Below, piece after piece: positions 25,772-36,916 of a stretch of 64,000 nt of DNA (the first letter of the stretch is position 1; each line of letters begins with the position of its first letter). The stretch is from Mycobacterium sp. ACS1612 (GTDB taxonomy: Bacteria > Actinomycetota > Actinomycetes > Mycobacteriales > Mycobacteriaceae). The notes under the pieces are model-generated. The model did no database searches and was not told the origin of the DNA. It saw only the letters and a program-made list of their open reading frames with translations. Position numbers and translations under genes: made by a program. The stretch spans positions 20,861-84,860 of the forward strand of contig NZ_LZHZ01000023.1 of NCBI RefSeq assembly GCF_001667505.1. The letters run 5' to 3'.

Positions 25772-28700
25772 GGCAAGGCCCTGATCGGTCCGCCTCGGCT
25801 CCAGCCGTAGACCCGCTTCGTCCCCTGGTCGATCGCCGCGTTGGGGGCCTGCGACTCCGGTACGACGCGGTTGTAGCGCTCGATCCAGCCCCAGTCGCGG
25901 TACCAGTCGTTGCGCAGATACGTCGGCACGGTCGTGGTGCCGAGCAGCGACTGAATGAACAGGAACGGGCCGCCGCCTTCAGCGGACTGCCACTGCTTCG
26001 ACGACACCACCACTTGCTTGAAGTTCGGCAGGATGCGGTACTCCGGAAGTTCGGCAACGCCAAGGTGTTCGGAGAACGGGCGCTGGCATGGGAAGTTCGC
26101 CGCTGTGGCGATGTCCATCAACACGGGGGTATCCGAACCGAGCAGTTGTTGCGCGGTCTCGAGCACCGGCACCCGCGGCGGCGTGAACGCGAACCACTGA
26201 TCGGTGGACAGGTTCGGATCGTCGGCGACGATGCGCGCGACGTTGGCCTCCGGCGGTGCAAAGGCGAGCGGGAAACGCAGGTTGCGCCAAGCGTTTTGGG
26301 GGAAGATGTCGATCGGCTGGACCTGGCCGAGCGCCTGATAGCTGCCGTCAGGCCGGTGCACTCCCCACTCGAGCTTGAGCGACTGGCCGTAGTTGAAGGA
26401 GCCGTCCTCCTCGTAGTACCAGATCGCGCCCGCGGCGGCGACCGTCACCAACGGCCGGTCTGAGGTGCGTGGCGGCAACTGGTACCACGCCGAAGTCACC
26501 TTCGCCGCAACGGAGTTCTCGTTGTAGCTGCCCATCACCGGCGTGCGCTTGGGGTCCAGCCCGAACGGCAGGAAGACGTTCGAGCCGTTGATGCCGACAG
26601 GCCCGTAGCCGCCGCCGGTGCCCGCCGCGTACCCGATGCCGACATTGGGCTCGTTCGGCGAACCGGGGGAGTTCACGGTGCCGGGATTCGCGGTGACCGG
26701 TTCGGCGGGTTCCAGCGTGTCGCTGACGCCGTCGGGTGTGAAGCCCACCGGGTTCTCACCCCCGAGCGGGCCGTACCGACCAAACTTCTGCCCCGGAACA
26801 GGTTGCAGCAGACCGGCGTTCGTATCCGGTTCGACGAGCACGTCGTCGGCCATCGCGCAACTGGTGTTGGACAGCCCCGACAGCAGCGCGCCGATGTTGG
26901 CCTTGGCGGTGGTGTAGGTCGGGTAGCGCTGCGCGGCGCCCTTGGCCATCGAGCCGACTTCGAGCACCACCATGATGATCGCCACGACGAGCAGCGGGGT
27001 GGACGCCAACACGCGGTTGCGGCGGGTGTCGGCGACCTGGGTGTGCCCGGTGTAGTCCATCCGGAAGTGCAGCCAGCCCGCCAGCAGGCCGGTGACGATC
27101 GCCAGACCCAGGAAGATGCCCGTCACCGGGATCCCGACGATCACCGGTTGTTTGTCGAACCACGGCACTCCGTAGTTGCCGACGTAGAACCAGCCGTTGA
27201 TACCCGATGTGGCCCAAGCCAATACGAACAGCAGCGCAGTGACGTACAGCGCCAGGTTGCGTCGGCTGTGCAAGCCGACCCGCGCGAACGCGAACGCCGC
27301 CACCCCGCCAAGCGCGCCTGCCAGACCCGCGAACGCGCCGAACTGCACCGCCCACTTCGTCGGCGTGAACGTCAGCAGCAGCAGCCCGACGGCCGTCGCA
27401 CCCACCAGCCGCCACACCGGTCCGGTGGCCATGCCGGGAACGCCGCGGCGGCGCAGCAGCACCGCGAGCATGCCGAACAGGCACACCAGCATCACCAGCA
27501 CGGCGAAGCGACGGGTCAGCGACGAGTCGGCGCTGTCCTCGACGGTCAGGAAGTAGTAGCGCAGGAATTCCTGGTACCAGGGGATGGTCGGCCCGACCTT
27601 GTATTTGATGCGGGCGGATTCGGCGACGGTGGCCAGCGTCTGGTCGCGGAACACCACCACGAAGATCAGCGACAGCGCCGCCGCCAGTGGCGCCAACTGG
27701 GCCACCAACCCGTCCACCACGCGCCTGCTGCGCACCACCCTCGCGACGGCACGCGCACCGACCAACAGCGGCGCCACCGCGATCAGACCCTGGGGTGCCA
27801 GCGTCACGCTGAAGACCGCGACGACGATCGCGACGGCGGCGGGCCACAACCGTCGGGTGGCGATCGCGTTCTCGATCAGCGCCCACGCCGCGATCGCGCC
27901 GAACGCGATCAGCGGTTCGGGCCGAAGGCCGTTGTTGAACGGCAGCCAAGCCGCCAGGAACGTCGCGCCAGCCGTCCACACCGCGACACGGTTACGTGCC
28001 AGGCGGCCGCCGAGCCTCGGCAGCACACAGCGGCTGATGATCAGCCAGGTGCCGATGGCGGCCAGCGTCGCGGGTACCCGCATCCACACGCCCGCCGTGC
28101 TGACCGCAGCCATCTGCGCGAGCACCGACTGGTACCAGTCGAACGGCGCCTCGGTCGTGCCGAAGAAGCGGTAGTAGTTCGCGGCGTATCCGGCGTCGTC
28201 GGAGACCCGCGCGATGGTCAGGTTGTAGCCGTCGTCGGACGAAATGGCGCCGATCAGATGCCAGAGCACCAATGTGCCGACCACGCCGATGTCGAGCAGC
28301 CACGTCGAAAGGCCCACCCGCCAGAACCGTCGCCAGGCCCCCCGCACGCGGCGCCCCGCTCGCCGGTCGAGCAGCGCCAGCGCCACGATCGACGCCACCA
28401 CGCAGAGCACGCCGAACACCATCACACCGAGCTTCAGCGCCGACGGCGACGTGATGAACCGGGTGTCGATGTCGATGCGGGCCGACAACCCGGGCTCAGC
28501 GGCGACCTTGAGGTCGGTGAAGACGCCGGTCACCTGTGGCTTCTTCTCTGGGGCAAGCGTGCCTGCGGCGCCGGGAATGCCGACGAACTCCGCGCCGACG
28601 CTGGCCGGGTTGGCCCAGGCGTGCACCTTGCTGCACGCGCCGGAGGCGACCGCGGCCCTCGGTGCCACCGCCGCGACCGAGTCACGGAACGCGACGACGA

Positions 28701-29052
28701 CGGAGTTGGCGTTGGCGGTGATGAACAGGCCGTTGCGGCGCGCCTCGATGCCTGCCGCCGGGTTGGTGGACAGGACCACACCGCCGCCGGCGGGCAGGGT
28801 CGCGATCATCCGGCAGGGAATCGAGATGTCGAGAGCCTGGGGCGCGCCGGACACCAGCGGCGCGGTGATGTCGCTGACCAGCCCGTCCGGGCCGGTTCCT
28901 GATGTCGCCGCCTGAGCGGCTCCGGGAACCTGCGGCCACGCGATCGTCGCAGTGGTCTGGTTCACCGGCAGCAGCGGCGTGAGCCCGCACAGTACGACGC
29001 CCGCGATGCCCGCGATGACGGCGATCAGCCGGGCGAGGCGGTGGGCAGGCAC
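25768..29052 (-). CDS. embA: Arabinosyltransferase EmbA
   Basis: GT-C arabinosyltransferase that works as a heterodimer with EmbB on arabinogalactan arabinan. 1094 residues, same layout as EmbB: signal-anchor helix, a periplasmic beta domain between the first two spans, a multi-span core, and a C-terminal carbohydrate-binding region. Motifs: [17 protein letters not shown] (catalytic Asp pair), [36 protein letters not shown]. The GTG start lies 24 bases after embC; the stop overlaps embB by 4 bases. Name from similarity and from the fixed embC-embA-embB order. Confidence 0.95.
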   Translation of the reverse strand: MPAHRLARLIAVIAGIAGVVLCGLTPLLPVNQTTATIAWPQVPGAAQAATSGTGPDGLVSDITAPLVSGAPQALDISIPCRMIATLPAGGGVVLSTNPAAGIEARRNGLFITANANSVVVAFRDSVAAVAPRAAVASGACSKVHAWANPASVGAEFVGIPGAAGTLAPEKKPQVTGVFTDLKVAAEPGLSARIDIDTRFITSPSALKLGVMVFGVLCVVASIVALALLDRRAGRRVRGAWRRFWRVGLSTWLLDIGVVGTLVLWHLIGAISSDDGYNLTIARVSDDAGYAANYYRFFGTTEAPFDWYQSVLAQMAAVSTAGVWMRVPATLAAIGTWLIISRCVLPRLGGRLARNRVAVWTAGATFLAAWLPFNNGLRPEPLIAFGAIAAWALIENAIATRRLWPAAVAIVVAVFSVTLAPQGLIAVAPLLVGARAVARVVRSRRVVDGLVAQLAPLAAALSLIFVVVFRDQTLATVAESARIKYKVGPTIPWYQEFLRYYFLTVEDSADSSLTRRFAVLVMLVCLFGMLAVLLRRRGVPGMATGPVWRLVGATAVGLLLLTFTPTKWAVQFGAFAGLAGALGGVAAFAFARVGLHSRRNLALYVTALLFVLAWATSGINGWFYVGNYGVPWFDKQPVIVGIPVTGIFLGLAIVTGLLAGWLHFRMDYTGHTQVADTRRNRVLASTPLLVVAIIMVVLEVGSMAKGAAQRYPTYTTAKANIGALLSGLSNTSCAMADDVLVEPDTNAGLLQPVPGQKFGRYGPLGGENPVGFTPDGVSDTLEPAEPVTANPGTVNSPGSPNEPNVGIGYAAGTGGGYGPVGINGSNVFLPFGLDPKRTPVMGSYNENSVAAKVTSAWYQLPPRTSDRPLVTVAAAGAIWYYEEDGSFNYGQSLKLEWGVHRPDGSYQALGQVQPIDIFPQNAWRNLRFPLAFAPPEANVARIVADDPNLSTDQWFAFTPPRVPVLETAQQLLGSDTPVLMDIATAANFPCQRPFSEHLGVAELPEYRILPNFKQVVVSSKQWQSAEGGGPFLFIQSLLGTTTVPTYLRNDWYRDWGWIERYNRVVPESQAPNAAIDQGTKRVYGWSRGGPIRALP

Positions 29053-29076
29053 GAGGCTCGATGGTAGGCGACGGAC

Positions 29077-32000
29077 TTAATGACGCAGCGGCGCCGGGCT
29101 CCAGAGTCCGCTACGAGTTGCCGAACCGAGATCCAGCCGGGCCGGTTGCGCGTTCGGGTAGTACGGCGTGAGCTGCTGCAGCGCGCCCCAGTCGCGGAAC
29201 CAGTCGTCCTTTAAATAGGTCGGGACGGTGGTGGGCCGCAGCAGCAGTTCGGTGATGCCGAGCGGTCCGCCGCCGAGGTTGTCCATCACCGGCGAGTTGG
29301 CCTCCGCGCCGAACCGATCCGGCAGGATGCGCCACTTGGGCACCTCGATGACGCCGTATTGGTGATCGAACGGCCGCTGGCAGGGAAACGCCATGCCGAC
29401 GAGCCAGTCGAGCAGTACCGGATCCTGCGAGCCGACCACGTCCTGCAGGGTGCGCAGGTGCGGGATGCGCGGCGGCGTGACGGCGATCCAGTGCAGCGGG
29501 TTGAGGTCGTCGTCGGTGGCCACCAACCGAATCTGGGTGGCGTCGCGCGGGATGGCGGCCAGCGGTGCCCGCAGGTTGCGCCACGCAGGCGCGGAGCCGA
29601 CGTCGGCGAAGCCGACGGATCCCGCGGGCTGACCCTTGCTGTCGGCCCACTGCACCACGATCTCACCGGGATCGAATCGACCAGCGGCCGATACGACCAG
29701 CAGCGGGCCCGCCTCGTCGCGGGGCGGCAGCCGGTACCACGCCGAACGCAGCGCGGCGGGCTGCTGGGTGCCCGCGCGCCAACTGCCCATCACCGGCGTG
29801 CGCGCCGGATCGAGGTTGTACGGCAGCCGGGCCTTCGAGCCGTTCACCCCGGCCGCGGCGGTGGTGCCGCCCTCGGTGCCTGCCTCGTTGGCGGTCGTGG
29901 CTCCGGTCTCGGTGTCCGCGAAGTTCGACGTGCCCGGCGACTCCATCACCGGGTCGGCGGACACGTCGGCAGGAATTCCGTTGGGGCCGAAGCCCTGTGC
30001 GGTGACCGCGCCGAGCGCCTCACCCACCGGCGTGCCGATCGGCGTCAGCCTTCCGGCGTTGGGGTCCTGTTCGACCAGCACGTCGTTGGCCAGCCCGCAG
30101 GTCTTGCCGGTGAGCGCCTCGAGGTTGGACCGGCCGACGCTCCACGCCGGGTACTGCTCCGTCACCCCCAATGTCAGGGTCAGCACCTCGAAAATCACCA
30201 GCACCCAGGTGGCGATCGCCAACGGCGACTGCACTATTCGCTGCCAGCGGTGGGTGGTGGGCGGCGAGTTGTCGCGGCCCGAGAAGTGGAACCACGCGGC
30301 CACCAGAAGCGCGAGCACCGAAAGGCCGAGCAGGAAGGTAGTGAAGCCGAAGTGCCACTCGGGGAACTGATTCGACCACGGCACACCGAAGTTGGAGACG
30401 TACCACCACCCGTTGACCGTCGCGAACGACAAAGCCATCACGAACAGCACCGCCGCGGCGAACATCGCCCGGTTGCGCCGCGACTTCATCGCCGCCGCGG
30501 TGACCGCCACCGCTGCCAGCGCACCGACCGATCCGGCCAAGCCTGCGAACACACCGAAGTGATGTGTCCACTTGGTGGGGGTGAACATCATCGCAAGGAA
30601 CGAGATGATCGTGATGCCGACGATGCGCCGACTCGGCCCCAGCGCAGTGCCGGGAATCCTGCCCTTGCGCAACGACATTGCCACCGCGACAGCCAGCGCC
30701 AGCAGCAGCGTCAGCACCGCGAACCGGCGCGCGACCGACCCGTCGGGACTGGTGGTGAACAAGCGCTCGTAGCGGATGTGTTCGTCGAACCAACTCAGGC
30801 TGGGCCCGACGGCGGATTTGAACGTGCTGGCCTGGATCTCGCCGATCAGGGTCTGGTCGCGGAAGATCAGGATGATCGTCACGGTGCAGGCAGCCAGGAT
30901 CGGCGCGAGCAGCGCCAGGTAGCCGAAGCGCGAGGTATGCCGCGCCACAATCGTTTTCAGCGGGCCGACCGCCACCAGCAGGGCGCCGACGGCGGCGATG
31001 CCCGTCGGCCCTGAGAACAGGGTCAGCGCACCGATGATGATCGCGATCGCCACCGGCAGCATCCGGTTGGTGGCCACCCCGCGCTCGACGGAGCACCAGG
31101 TGAGCAGGATGCCAAGGGCGATAATGGGTTCCGGCCGCAGCCCATTGTTCAGCGGCAGCCAGAATGCCAGGAACATGCCTGCCGCGGTCCATGCCGCGGC
31201 ACGGCTGGACTTGACCGCGGCGCCCAGCCTGGGGATGACTTCCCTGCTGATCAGCCACCAGCACGCCAGCGCCATCACCAGTGTGGGCAGTCGCACCCAC
31301 GCGCTGTTGGTGCTGACGTGTGCCCACAGCGCGAGCAGATCGTAGTACCAGCCGAACGGCGCTTCCGGCGTGCCGAACCATCGGTAGTAGTTGGCCATGT
31401 AGCCGGCGTGCTCGGACACCCTGGCCATGGTCAGGATGTAGCCGTCGTCAGATGTGTTGGCGCCGACGAAGTGCCACCACACCAGGACGGCTGCCACCAA
31501 CCCGTCCAACACGGAGATGGACCACCAGCGCGGCGGCAGGAAATGCTTGATCCGTCTGCCGTCGGCGATGTCGAGGACGTGCAGCGCGCCGAGGGCGACG
31601 ACCGTCATAGCGACGCCGATGATCATCGCCAGCATCTTCAGCAGCGTCGGGGAACTGCTGTACCGCGAATCGATCGTCGCCGAGAAACTCAGGCCGGGCG
31701 GCGCCGGACCGGCCAGGTCGGTGAACACCCCGACGATCTGCGGCCGGAAGTCGTACCCGCCGCGCTCGCCGCGCAACGGCTTGCCTGCGTCCTCGTCGGC
31801 GTCGGGGCCCTTCACCAGGCCGACGAACTCGCCGGCGACCTTGTCGGCGTGGGCGGTGAAGGTGAGGCGTTGACATTCGGGGCTGAGCACCTGGCTCAGC
31901 GGCGCGCTGACGACCGGGGTGTTGCGGACGATGACGAGCAGGTCGTTGTTGACGCGCTCGATCAGCAGCCCGCGGTCGACGGCTTTCGGTGCCTGCTTCG

Positions 32001-32346
32001 GCACCGTCGACAGCAGCACGGTTTTGCCGGGACCGGTCAGCCCCGCCGCGGTGCTGCACGGCACGGAGATGGTCAGGTCGGTGGCGACGTATCCGATCAG
32101 CGGCGCGTTGACGCTTTGCAGCACACCGTTCTGCGGCCAGTTCAGCTGCGCGGTGGTCTGGGTGACCGGCAGCAAGGGCGTCGCGATTGCCAGCGCGGCA
32201 CCGAGCAGCCCGGCCACGATGGCGAGCAGCCGCGCGGTGCGATGATTGCCCGCGACGGTCACGGGGCTTGATGGTAATTGGCCTGCATGTGGGGGCGCTT
32301 CTTCCGGTGGGCAGGAGCGCAGCGACCCGGGTTTCGTTTGGGCCAT
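29077..32346 (-). CDS. embC: Arabinosyltransferase EmbC
   Basis: GT-C arabinosyltransferase that makes the arabinan of lipoarabinomannan. 1089 residues. NHRTARLLAIVAGLLGAALA begins the first helix, followed by IATPLLPVTQTTAQLNWPQN; catalytic [34 protein letters not shown]; and the C-terminal FPCQRPFDHQYGVIEVPKWR, ending SGLWSPAPLRH. ATG 32346 has TAGGG five bases upstream; a GTG at 32262 would give an N-terminus closer to M. smegmatis EmbC, so the first 28 residues are uncertain. The 79-base gap after aftA is the largest within the emb operon and may hold an internal promoter. Confidence 0.94.
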   Translation of the reverse strand: MAQTKPGSLRSCPPEEAPPHAGQLPSSPVTVAGNHRTARLLAIVAGLLGAALAIATPLLPVTQTTAQLNWPQNGVLQSVNAPLIGYVATDLTISVPCSTAAGLTGPGKTVLLSTVPKQAPKAVDRGLLIERVNNDLLVIVRNTPVVSAPLSQVLSPECQRLTFTAHADKVAGEFVGLVKGPDADEDAGKPLRGERGGYDFRPQIVGVFTDLAGPAPPGLSFSATIDSRYSSSPTLLKMLAMIIGVAMTVVALGALHVLDIADGRRIKHFLPPRWWSISVLDGLVAAVLVWWHFVGANTSDDGYILTMARVSEHAGYMANYYRWFGTPEAPFGWYYDLLALWAHVSTNSAWVRLPTLVMALACWWLISREVIPRLGAAVKSSRAAAWTAAGMFLAFWLPLNNGLRPEPIIALGILLTWCSVERGVATNRMLPVAIAIIIGALTLFSGPTGIAAVGALLVAVGPLKTIVARHTSRFGYLALLAPILAACTVTIILIFRDQTLIGEIQASTFKSAVGPSLSWFDEHIRYERLFTTSPDGSVARRFAVLTLLLALAVAVAMSLRKGRIPGTALGPSRRIVGITIISFLAMMFTPTKWTHHFGVFAGLAGSVGALAAVAVTAAAMKSRRNRAMFAAAVLFVMALSFATVNGWWYVSNFGVPWSNQFPEWHFGFTTFLLGLSVLALLVAAWFHFSGRDNSPPTTHRWQRIVQSPLAIATWVLVIFEVLTLTLGVTEQYPAWSVGRSNLEALTGKTCGLANDVLVEQDPNAGRLTPIGTPVGEALGAVTAQGFGPNGIPADVSADPVMESPGTSNFADTETGATTANEAGTEGGTTAAAGVNGSKARLPYNLDPARTPVMGSWRAGTQQPAALRSAWYRLPPRDEAGPLLVVSAAGRFDPGEIVVQWADSKGQPAGSVGFADVGSAPAWRNLRAPLAAIPRDATQIRLVATDDDLNPLHWIAVTPPRIPHLRTLQDVVGSQDPVLLDWLVGMAFPCQRPFDHQYGVIEVPKWRILPDRFGAEANSPVMDNLGGGPLGITELLLRPTTVPTYLKDDWFRDWGALQQLTPYYPNAQPARLDLGSATRSGLWSPAPLRH

Positions 32347-32425
32347 CAGCGCCCTACGCTTCCGCGAGACTGCGCTTTCTGACGGAAAGTGCGAGTGGGC
32401 GGCTCAACAACCGTAGGTTCGACGC

Positions 32426-34318
32426 TCATTTGCCCGGTTCCGTTCTGATCGCCAACACGAAGGGCCCGACGGTGGAGACGTCGAAGCGCGGGTCGTCGAA
32501 CAGCTTCTTGTCGAGCGTGACGTGGTAGCGGCGGACGTTCGGTTGATTCGGGTAGACGTCCGACGCCAGCCGCAGGGTGTAGGTGTCGTTTGCGCCGCGA
32601 CGCATCAGGAACACAGTGGGCGGCTTCCACGGCAGCTTGTCCAGCGCGGCGATGAACTGGTCGGCGGTGCTCAGCGTGGCCCAGCTCTCGATCGCCGCCG
32701 CGCGCTGGTCGAACTGCGCAAGCGGGTTGGCGTAGTGCGACGTCAGCCCCTGGAAGCCGTAATACGGGTAGTACGACAGGAAGCTGTAATCGGCTGTCAG
32801 CACCACGATCTCGTCGCGTGGCAGCCCGGTGGTCCGCAGGATCTTGTCGTCGATCTCGCGGTAGTACTGTTCGGCGCCTGGCGGCCGACGGTCGGCGCGT
32901 TGGCCGTAGCCGTCGGTGTCGGTGTAGGCGACGACGATGTCGGAGCGCAGCACGTCGGGAATGTCCTGGCTGAATGTCAGCGCGCCGATGGCGCCGAGGG
33001 TGGCCGCGGCCGCGAGGACTCGGCGCGAGTTCTCCGGCCTGACCCTGGCGGCCAGCGCGCGCGTGATGTCGATGAACCCGAATGCGCCCGCCGCGGTCAG
33101 CAGGATCGTCAGTGTGGGCTGCAGCCGGAACGACAACAACGTGGTGCCCAGCAAGGTGGTCAGCATCGACAATAGCGACCAGGCGTAGACCGCTAGCACC
33201 GCGATGGCCAGCGCACCGGCGCGCGTCGACGTGCGGGCGTAGACCACCAGCCACAGCGTGCCCACCATGCACAGCGCGCCGAGCAAGGTGAAGTGCAGCA
33301 TCGGGAATTCCAGCTGCGCACCGGCCGACGGCAGATAGTGCTGCGCGGTGCCCGAATCCGCGGGGTGGCCGTTGATCGCGGCGATCAGATACGGCCCCCA
33401 CCCGAGAAGCGAGATGGCTCCGGCGATCACGGCGATCACCGCACCCCTGATCAAGGGGTCCAGCCGTTTACGGGCAGCCGCCAACAGCACTCCCATGATC
33501 GCCAGCGTGAACGCGGCGTAGACGAACAGCAGCGTGTAGAGCAGTGCGGCGACACCGAGGAAGACCCCCGTGCCGATGACGGCCGCCCATCCGCCGTTGC
33601 GTGTCGCGCCGCGCAGGCCCGACCACGCGAGCACGAACACCGGCGGCAGCAGCACCGCGATGATGGCGGCGTACGGTTCGGTCGGCGAGTAGGCCAGCGC
33701 CGCCGCAGCCGTCGCCGTCGAAACGATCAACGCGTACTCGAAGCGAACCATGCTGGCCCACAACACAAGAGCCAGCACCACGGCGATCGTGATCGAGATG
33801 ATCGCCCACGGCTTGAACATCTCCCACGCGGGCGTACCGGTCAGCGCCGCCAGCCTGCCGCCGACCCAGAACCAGCCCGGTGGATAGAACGGCGGCAGAC
33901 CGTAATAGGTCATGTCGTGCGGACCGGCTGTGTCGGTGAGCCTGGTCAGATACTCCGTGCGGAACTGCTGGTCGACCGAGATGCCGAACAGGTAGAGCTT
34001 GGTGGCGCCAAGCGGCATCGCCAGCGTGACCACTGCGAACGCGGCAGTGAACACCAGCGCCGCGACCTTCGCCACCAGTTGGCGCCCTCGACGCCAAAGC
34101 CAGCCGCTGGCGAATATACCTGCCAGGCAACCGAACTGGCCCACCGTTGTCAGCGCGTGCAGTTGGTTCGACGAGTTGTACGCGGGCCACTCCACCCGCG
34201 ATATCGCCGCAAGCGAGACCACCGCAACCACCACCGCCACGACGACCGCCACCGCCATCTGGCCGGCTACTGCCCAATGTCGCCGCCGGCGCGGCTCTCC
34301 GGCCAGCGCGTCGCGCAT
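32426..34318 (-). CDS. aftA: Arabinofuranosyltransferase AftA
   Basis: Membrane GT-C enzyme that attaches the first arabinofuranosyl residue from DPA onto galactan, priming arabinan synthesis. 630 residues from ATG 34318, near family length (~643). Landmarks: long N-terminal helix ([19 protein letters not shown]), [20 protein letters not shown] with the catalytic Asp, [20 protein letters not shown], then about 10 spans and a soluble tail. The frame is open 27 codons further upstream inside dprE2, but ATG 34318 shares its A with the dprE2 stop (TGATG), the expected tight junction. Confidence 0.94.
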   Translation of the reverse strand: MRDALAGEPRRRRHWAVAGQMAVAVVVAVVVAVVSLAAISRVEWPAYNSSNQLHALTTVGQFGCLAGIFASGWLWRRGRQLVAKVAALVFTAAFAVVTLAMPLGATKLYLFGISVDQQFRTEYLTRLTDTAGPHDMTYYGLPPFYPPGWFWVGGRLAALTGTPAWEMFKPWAIISITIAVVLALVLWASMVRFEYALIVSTATAAAALAYSPTEPYAAIIAVLLPPVFVLAWSGLRGATRNGGWAAVIGTGVFLGVAALLYTLLFVYAAFTLAIMGVLLAAARKRLDPLIRGAVIAVIAGAISLLGWGPYLIAAINGHPADSGTAQHYLPSAGAQLEFPMLHFTLLGALCMVGTLWLVVYARTSTRAGALAIAVLAVYAWSLLSMLTTLLGTTLLSFRLQPTLTILLTAAGAFGFIDITRALAARVRPENSRRVLAAAATLGAIGALTFSQDIPDVLRSDIVVAYTDTDGYGQRADRRPPGAEQYYREIDDKILRTTGLPRDEIVVLTADYSFLSYYPYYGFQGLTSHYANPLAQFDQRAAAIESWATLSTADQFIAALDKLPWKPPTVFLMRRGANDTYTLRLASDVYPNQPNVRRYHVTLDKKLFDDPRFDVSTVGPFVLAIRTEPGK

Positions 34319-35100
34319 CAGATGGGGAGCTTGCGGAAGATGGGCCGCGGAATGTGTCGCAACACCATCATCACGTACCTGAACGCCCCCGGCGCCCATA
34401 CCAGTTCCTTGCCCTTGGCCGATGCCGTGACCGCCAACTCGGCGACGTACTCCTTGTCGACGGTGAACGGCGCTTCCTTAGTGCCCGTCGCCTTCCAATG
34501 CGCGATGGTTGTGCTGGTGCGCACCTGTCCGGGCCTGATCACCAGCACCCGAACCCCGAACTCCCGCAGCGCTTCCCCGAGGCCCAGATAGAAGCCGTCG
34601 AGGCCGGCCTTGGTGGACCCGTAGACGAAGTTGGATCGCCGCACTCGCTCACCGGCGGCGGAACTCATCGCGATGATCTGGCCGAAGCCCTGCGCCTTCA
34701 TCTTCTCGCCGAGCAACACGCCGACGGAAACCGCTGCGGTGTAGTTGATCTCGGCGATCTGCACGGCCTTGCGCTGGTCCTGCCACAGCTCCTCGGCGTT
34801 GCCGAGCAGGCCGAACGCCACGATCGCCACGTCGACGTCGCCCCGTGCGAACGCGGCGTCGACGACCTTGGGATGGCTTTCGGTGTCGATGCCGTCGAAG
34901 TCGAGCCACTCGACCGACTTGGCGCCTGCCTGTTGCATCGCCGCGATCGCCTTGTCCTTGCCGGGGTGATCCGGCAGATCTGCCAGCACGATGCGGGCGC
35001 GCGCGTTGCGCAGATAGCGCTCGCAGATGGCCAGTCCGATCTCGGACGTGCCGCCGAGCAGCAGAATGGTCTGGGGGTTACCCACGGCGTCGAGAACCAT
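34318..35100 (-). CDS. dprE2: DPX reductase, decaprenylphosphoryl-2-keto-ribose reductase
   Basis: NADH-dependent short-chain dehydrogenase that reduces decaprenylphosphoryl-2-keto-ribose (DPX) to DPA, the second half of the epimerisation. 260 residues: Rossmann motif [13 protein letters not shown] (13-25), DGIDT acidic patch, catalytic [24 protein letters not shown] shown here in part as [19 protein letters not shown] with Ser-Tyr-Lys. It starts directly after the dprE1 stop (TAGATG) and overlaps aftA by one base, so DprE1 and DprE2 are made together. Confidence 0.95.
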   Translation of the reverse strand: MVLDAVGNPQTILLLGGTSEIGLAICERYLRNARARIVLADLPDHPGKDKAIAAMQQAGAKSVEWLDFDGIDTESHPKVVDAAFARGDVDVAIVAFGLLGNAEELWQDQRKAVQIAEINYTAAVSVGVLLGEKMKAQGFGQIIAMSSAAGERVRRSNFVYGSTKAGLDGFYLGLGEALREFGVRVLVIRPGQVRTSTTIAHWKATGTKEAPFTVDKEYVAELAVTASAKGKELVWAPGAFRYVMMVLRHIPRPIFRKLPI

Positions 35101-36462
35101 CTAGAGCAACTCCAAGCGTCGGGCCATGTCGGAGGCGAACACGCCGTTGGGATCCACCTTGCGGCGCACGGCGATCCACTCGTCGATTCGCGGATACATG
35201 GCGTGGAAGGTCTCGGCCGTGGTCCGGTTGTCCTTGGCGGTGTACAGCTTGCCGCCGAACTCCAGCACGCGACGGTCGAGTTCGTTGAGGAACTCGTTCA
35301 GGCCGGGCTTGATCTGGAAGTCGACGCAGACGTTCCAGCCCGGAATCGGGAAGCTCAGCGGCGCCTGATTGCCGGGTCCGAACAGCTTGAACACGTTGAG
35401 GAACGAGTAGTGGCCGGACTTCTGGATGTCGTACATGATGCCCTTGAACGCGTCGACGGCTTCGGTCGGCACCACAAACTGGTACTGGCCGAAACCCGCT
35501 GAGCCGTAAGCACGATTCCACTCGCCGACCATGTCCAGCGGATGATAGAACTGCGTCAAGTTCTGGGCCTTGCCGCGATAGGTCTTGCCCATCCGGTACC
35601 AGACCTCGGTCATGGCGCCGAAGATCACCTTGTTGCCCAGTCCGCTGGGAAACACGTCAGGTGTCGTGAAGTACTGCGGCGCATCGAATTTCAGCGGGTC
35701 CTTCTGCAGCTTCTTCGGCAATTGGTCTACCGTCGCCAGCGACCCGCGGGAGATCACCGCGCGGCCGAGCTTCGGCGGCGGGCTGATCGCGTCGAACCAA
35801 CCCGACGAATAGGTGTAGTTGTCCTCGGTGCCGTCGCTGTGGAACGCGATGGTCTCGTCGAGGCCGGACGTCACGTCGCCGTCGGCGATGAAGTATGCCG
35901 TCTCGGTCGGCGTCATCGCGATGGTCGCCCGCAGGATGATGCCCGTCAGGCCGTTGCCGCCCACGGTCGCCCAGAACAGTTCAGACTCCGGGCCGTCGGG
36001 GGTGAGTTTCCGGATCTCACCGTCGGCGGTGAGCAGATCCATCGAGCGGACGTGGTTGCCGAAGCTGCCCGCGCTGTGGTGGTTCTTGCCGTGGATGTCG
36101 CAGGCGATCGCGCCGCCGACGGTGACCTGCCGGGTGCCGGGCAGCACCGGGACCCACAGCCCGAGCGGCAGGGCGGCCCGCATCAGTTGGTCGAGATTGA
36201 CGCCCGCGTCGACATCAACCAGATGGGTGTCACTGTCCATGGTGTGGATGCGGTTCAGCGCGGTCATGTCGACGACGAGGCCGCCGCCGTTCTGCGCGTT
36301 GTCCCCGTAGGAGCGCCCCAGCCCACGCGCGATCACGCCGCGGTTGTCGGCGTGCGACACGGCCTTGGCGATCACCTCGGGGTCCGGCGTCGACAGCACC
36401 TGCGCGACGCTCGGCGCGGTGCGAGCCCAGCCGGTGAGCCGCCGGGTAGTGGTCTCAAACAT
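35101..36462 (-). CDS. dprE1: Decaprenylphosphoryl-beta-D-ribose 2'-oxidase
   Basis: FAD-dependent oxidase that converts DPR to the 2-keto intermediate; the target of benzothiazinones. 453 residues of the VAO fold. FAD-binding features: [49 protein letters not shown]. The substrate domain contains [14 protein letters not shown], where Cys379 matches M. tuberculosis Cys387, the residue modified by covalent benzothiazinones. Cysteine is kept, so the family's known resistance substitutions at this place (Ser, Gly) are absent. The gene lies 31 bases downstream of the gtrA-type gene and leads the dprE1-dprE2-aftA-emb series. Confidence 0.96.
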   Translation of the reverse strand: MFETTTRRLTGWARTAPSVAQVLSTPDPEVIAKAVSHADNRGVIARGLGRSYGDNAQNGGGLVVDMTALNRIHTMDSDTHLVDVDAGVNLDQLMRAALPLGLWVPVLPGTRQVTVGGAIACDIHGKNHHSAGSFGNHVRSMDLLTADGEIRKLTPDGPESELFWATVGGNGLTGIILRATIAMTPTETAYFIADGDVTSGLDETIAFHSDGTEDNYTYSSGWFDAISPPPKLGRAVISRGSLATVDQLPKKLQKDPLKFDAPQYFTTPDVFPSGLGNKVIFGAMTEVWYRMGKTYRGKAQNLTQFYHPLDMVGEWNRAYGSAGFGQYQFVVPTEAVDAFKGIMYDIQKSGHYSFLNVFKLFGPGNQAPLSFPIPGWNVCVDFQIKPGLNEFLNELDRRVLEFGGKLYTAKDNRTTAETFHAMYPRIDEWIAVRRKVDPNGVFASDMARRLELL

Positions 36463-36493
36463 CGTGACGAGGGTACCGCCTGGCGGCGGGGGC

Positions 36494-36907
36494 TCAGCGC
36501 AGCCGAAAAATGACCGCCCGTTGGACGATGAAGTTGATCACGGTCGCCGTGCCCTGGGCGATGACGAACGCCACCGGCACCGCCCATGCCGTGTAGTTCA
36601 ACAGATGCAGGCAGAAATGGTTCAGTCCGACCTGTACCGCGAAGGTCACGCCGTAGAGCACCATGACTGCGATGAACCGGGCGGTGCTCGGCTCGGCCTG
36701 GAACGTCCAGCGCCGGTTGATCAGGTACGCGGTGATGGTGCCGAAGACGAAGCTGATGGCCTTGGCCAGGTCGACCTGAAGGCCCACTGCCTTGTAGAGC
36801 AGTACGTAGAGCCCGAAGTCGACGATCGCCGAGAGGCCGCCGGTGACGATGAACCGCCATACCTGCGTCTTCAGGGTCAGGTTCGGCGACATGGGGGGCT
36901 CGGCCAC
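36494..36907 (-). CDS. GtrA-family membrane protein (Rv3789 type)
   Basis: 137-residue protein with four predicted membrane helices ([78 protein letters not shown]). The [11 protein letters not shown] motif marks the GtrA family. Rv3789 was first proposed to flip DPA across the membrane and later described as an accessory protein that recruits AftA; both fit this place at the head of the arabinan operon. GTG 36907 is used; ATG 36892 is possible. It lies 9 bases after the MocR gene stop. Confidence 0.88.
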   Translation of the reverse strand: MAEPPMSPNLTLKTQVWRFIVTGGLSAIVDFGLYVLLYKAVGLQVDLAKAISFVFGTITAYLINRRWTFQAEPSTARFIAVMVLYGVTFAVQVGLNHFCLHLLNYTAWAVPVAFVIAQGTATVINFIVQRAVIFRLR

Positions 36908-36916
36908 CCGGGCAGC

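Noticed and set aside
24074..28902. Long plus-strand open frames (578 and 699 codons) opposite embB and embA
   Set aside because: They are antisense shadows caused by the strong GC third-position bias of the emb genes; the products are Arg/Gln/His-rich low-complexity with no domains.
32347..32425. Attenuator or riboswitch before embC
   Set aside because: A small CTTTCCGTCAGAAAG hairpin is present, but it is too short and isolated to support a regulatory RNA.
34319..34399. Longer aftA start inside dprE2
   Set aside because: The TGATG junction is the normal coupling, and the extra 27 residues are not hydrophobic or conserved.
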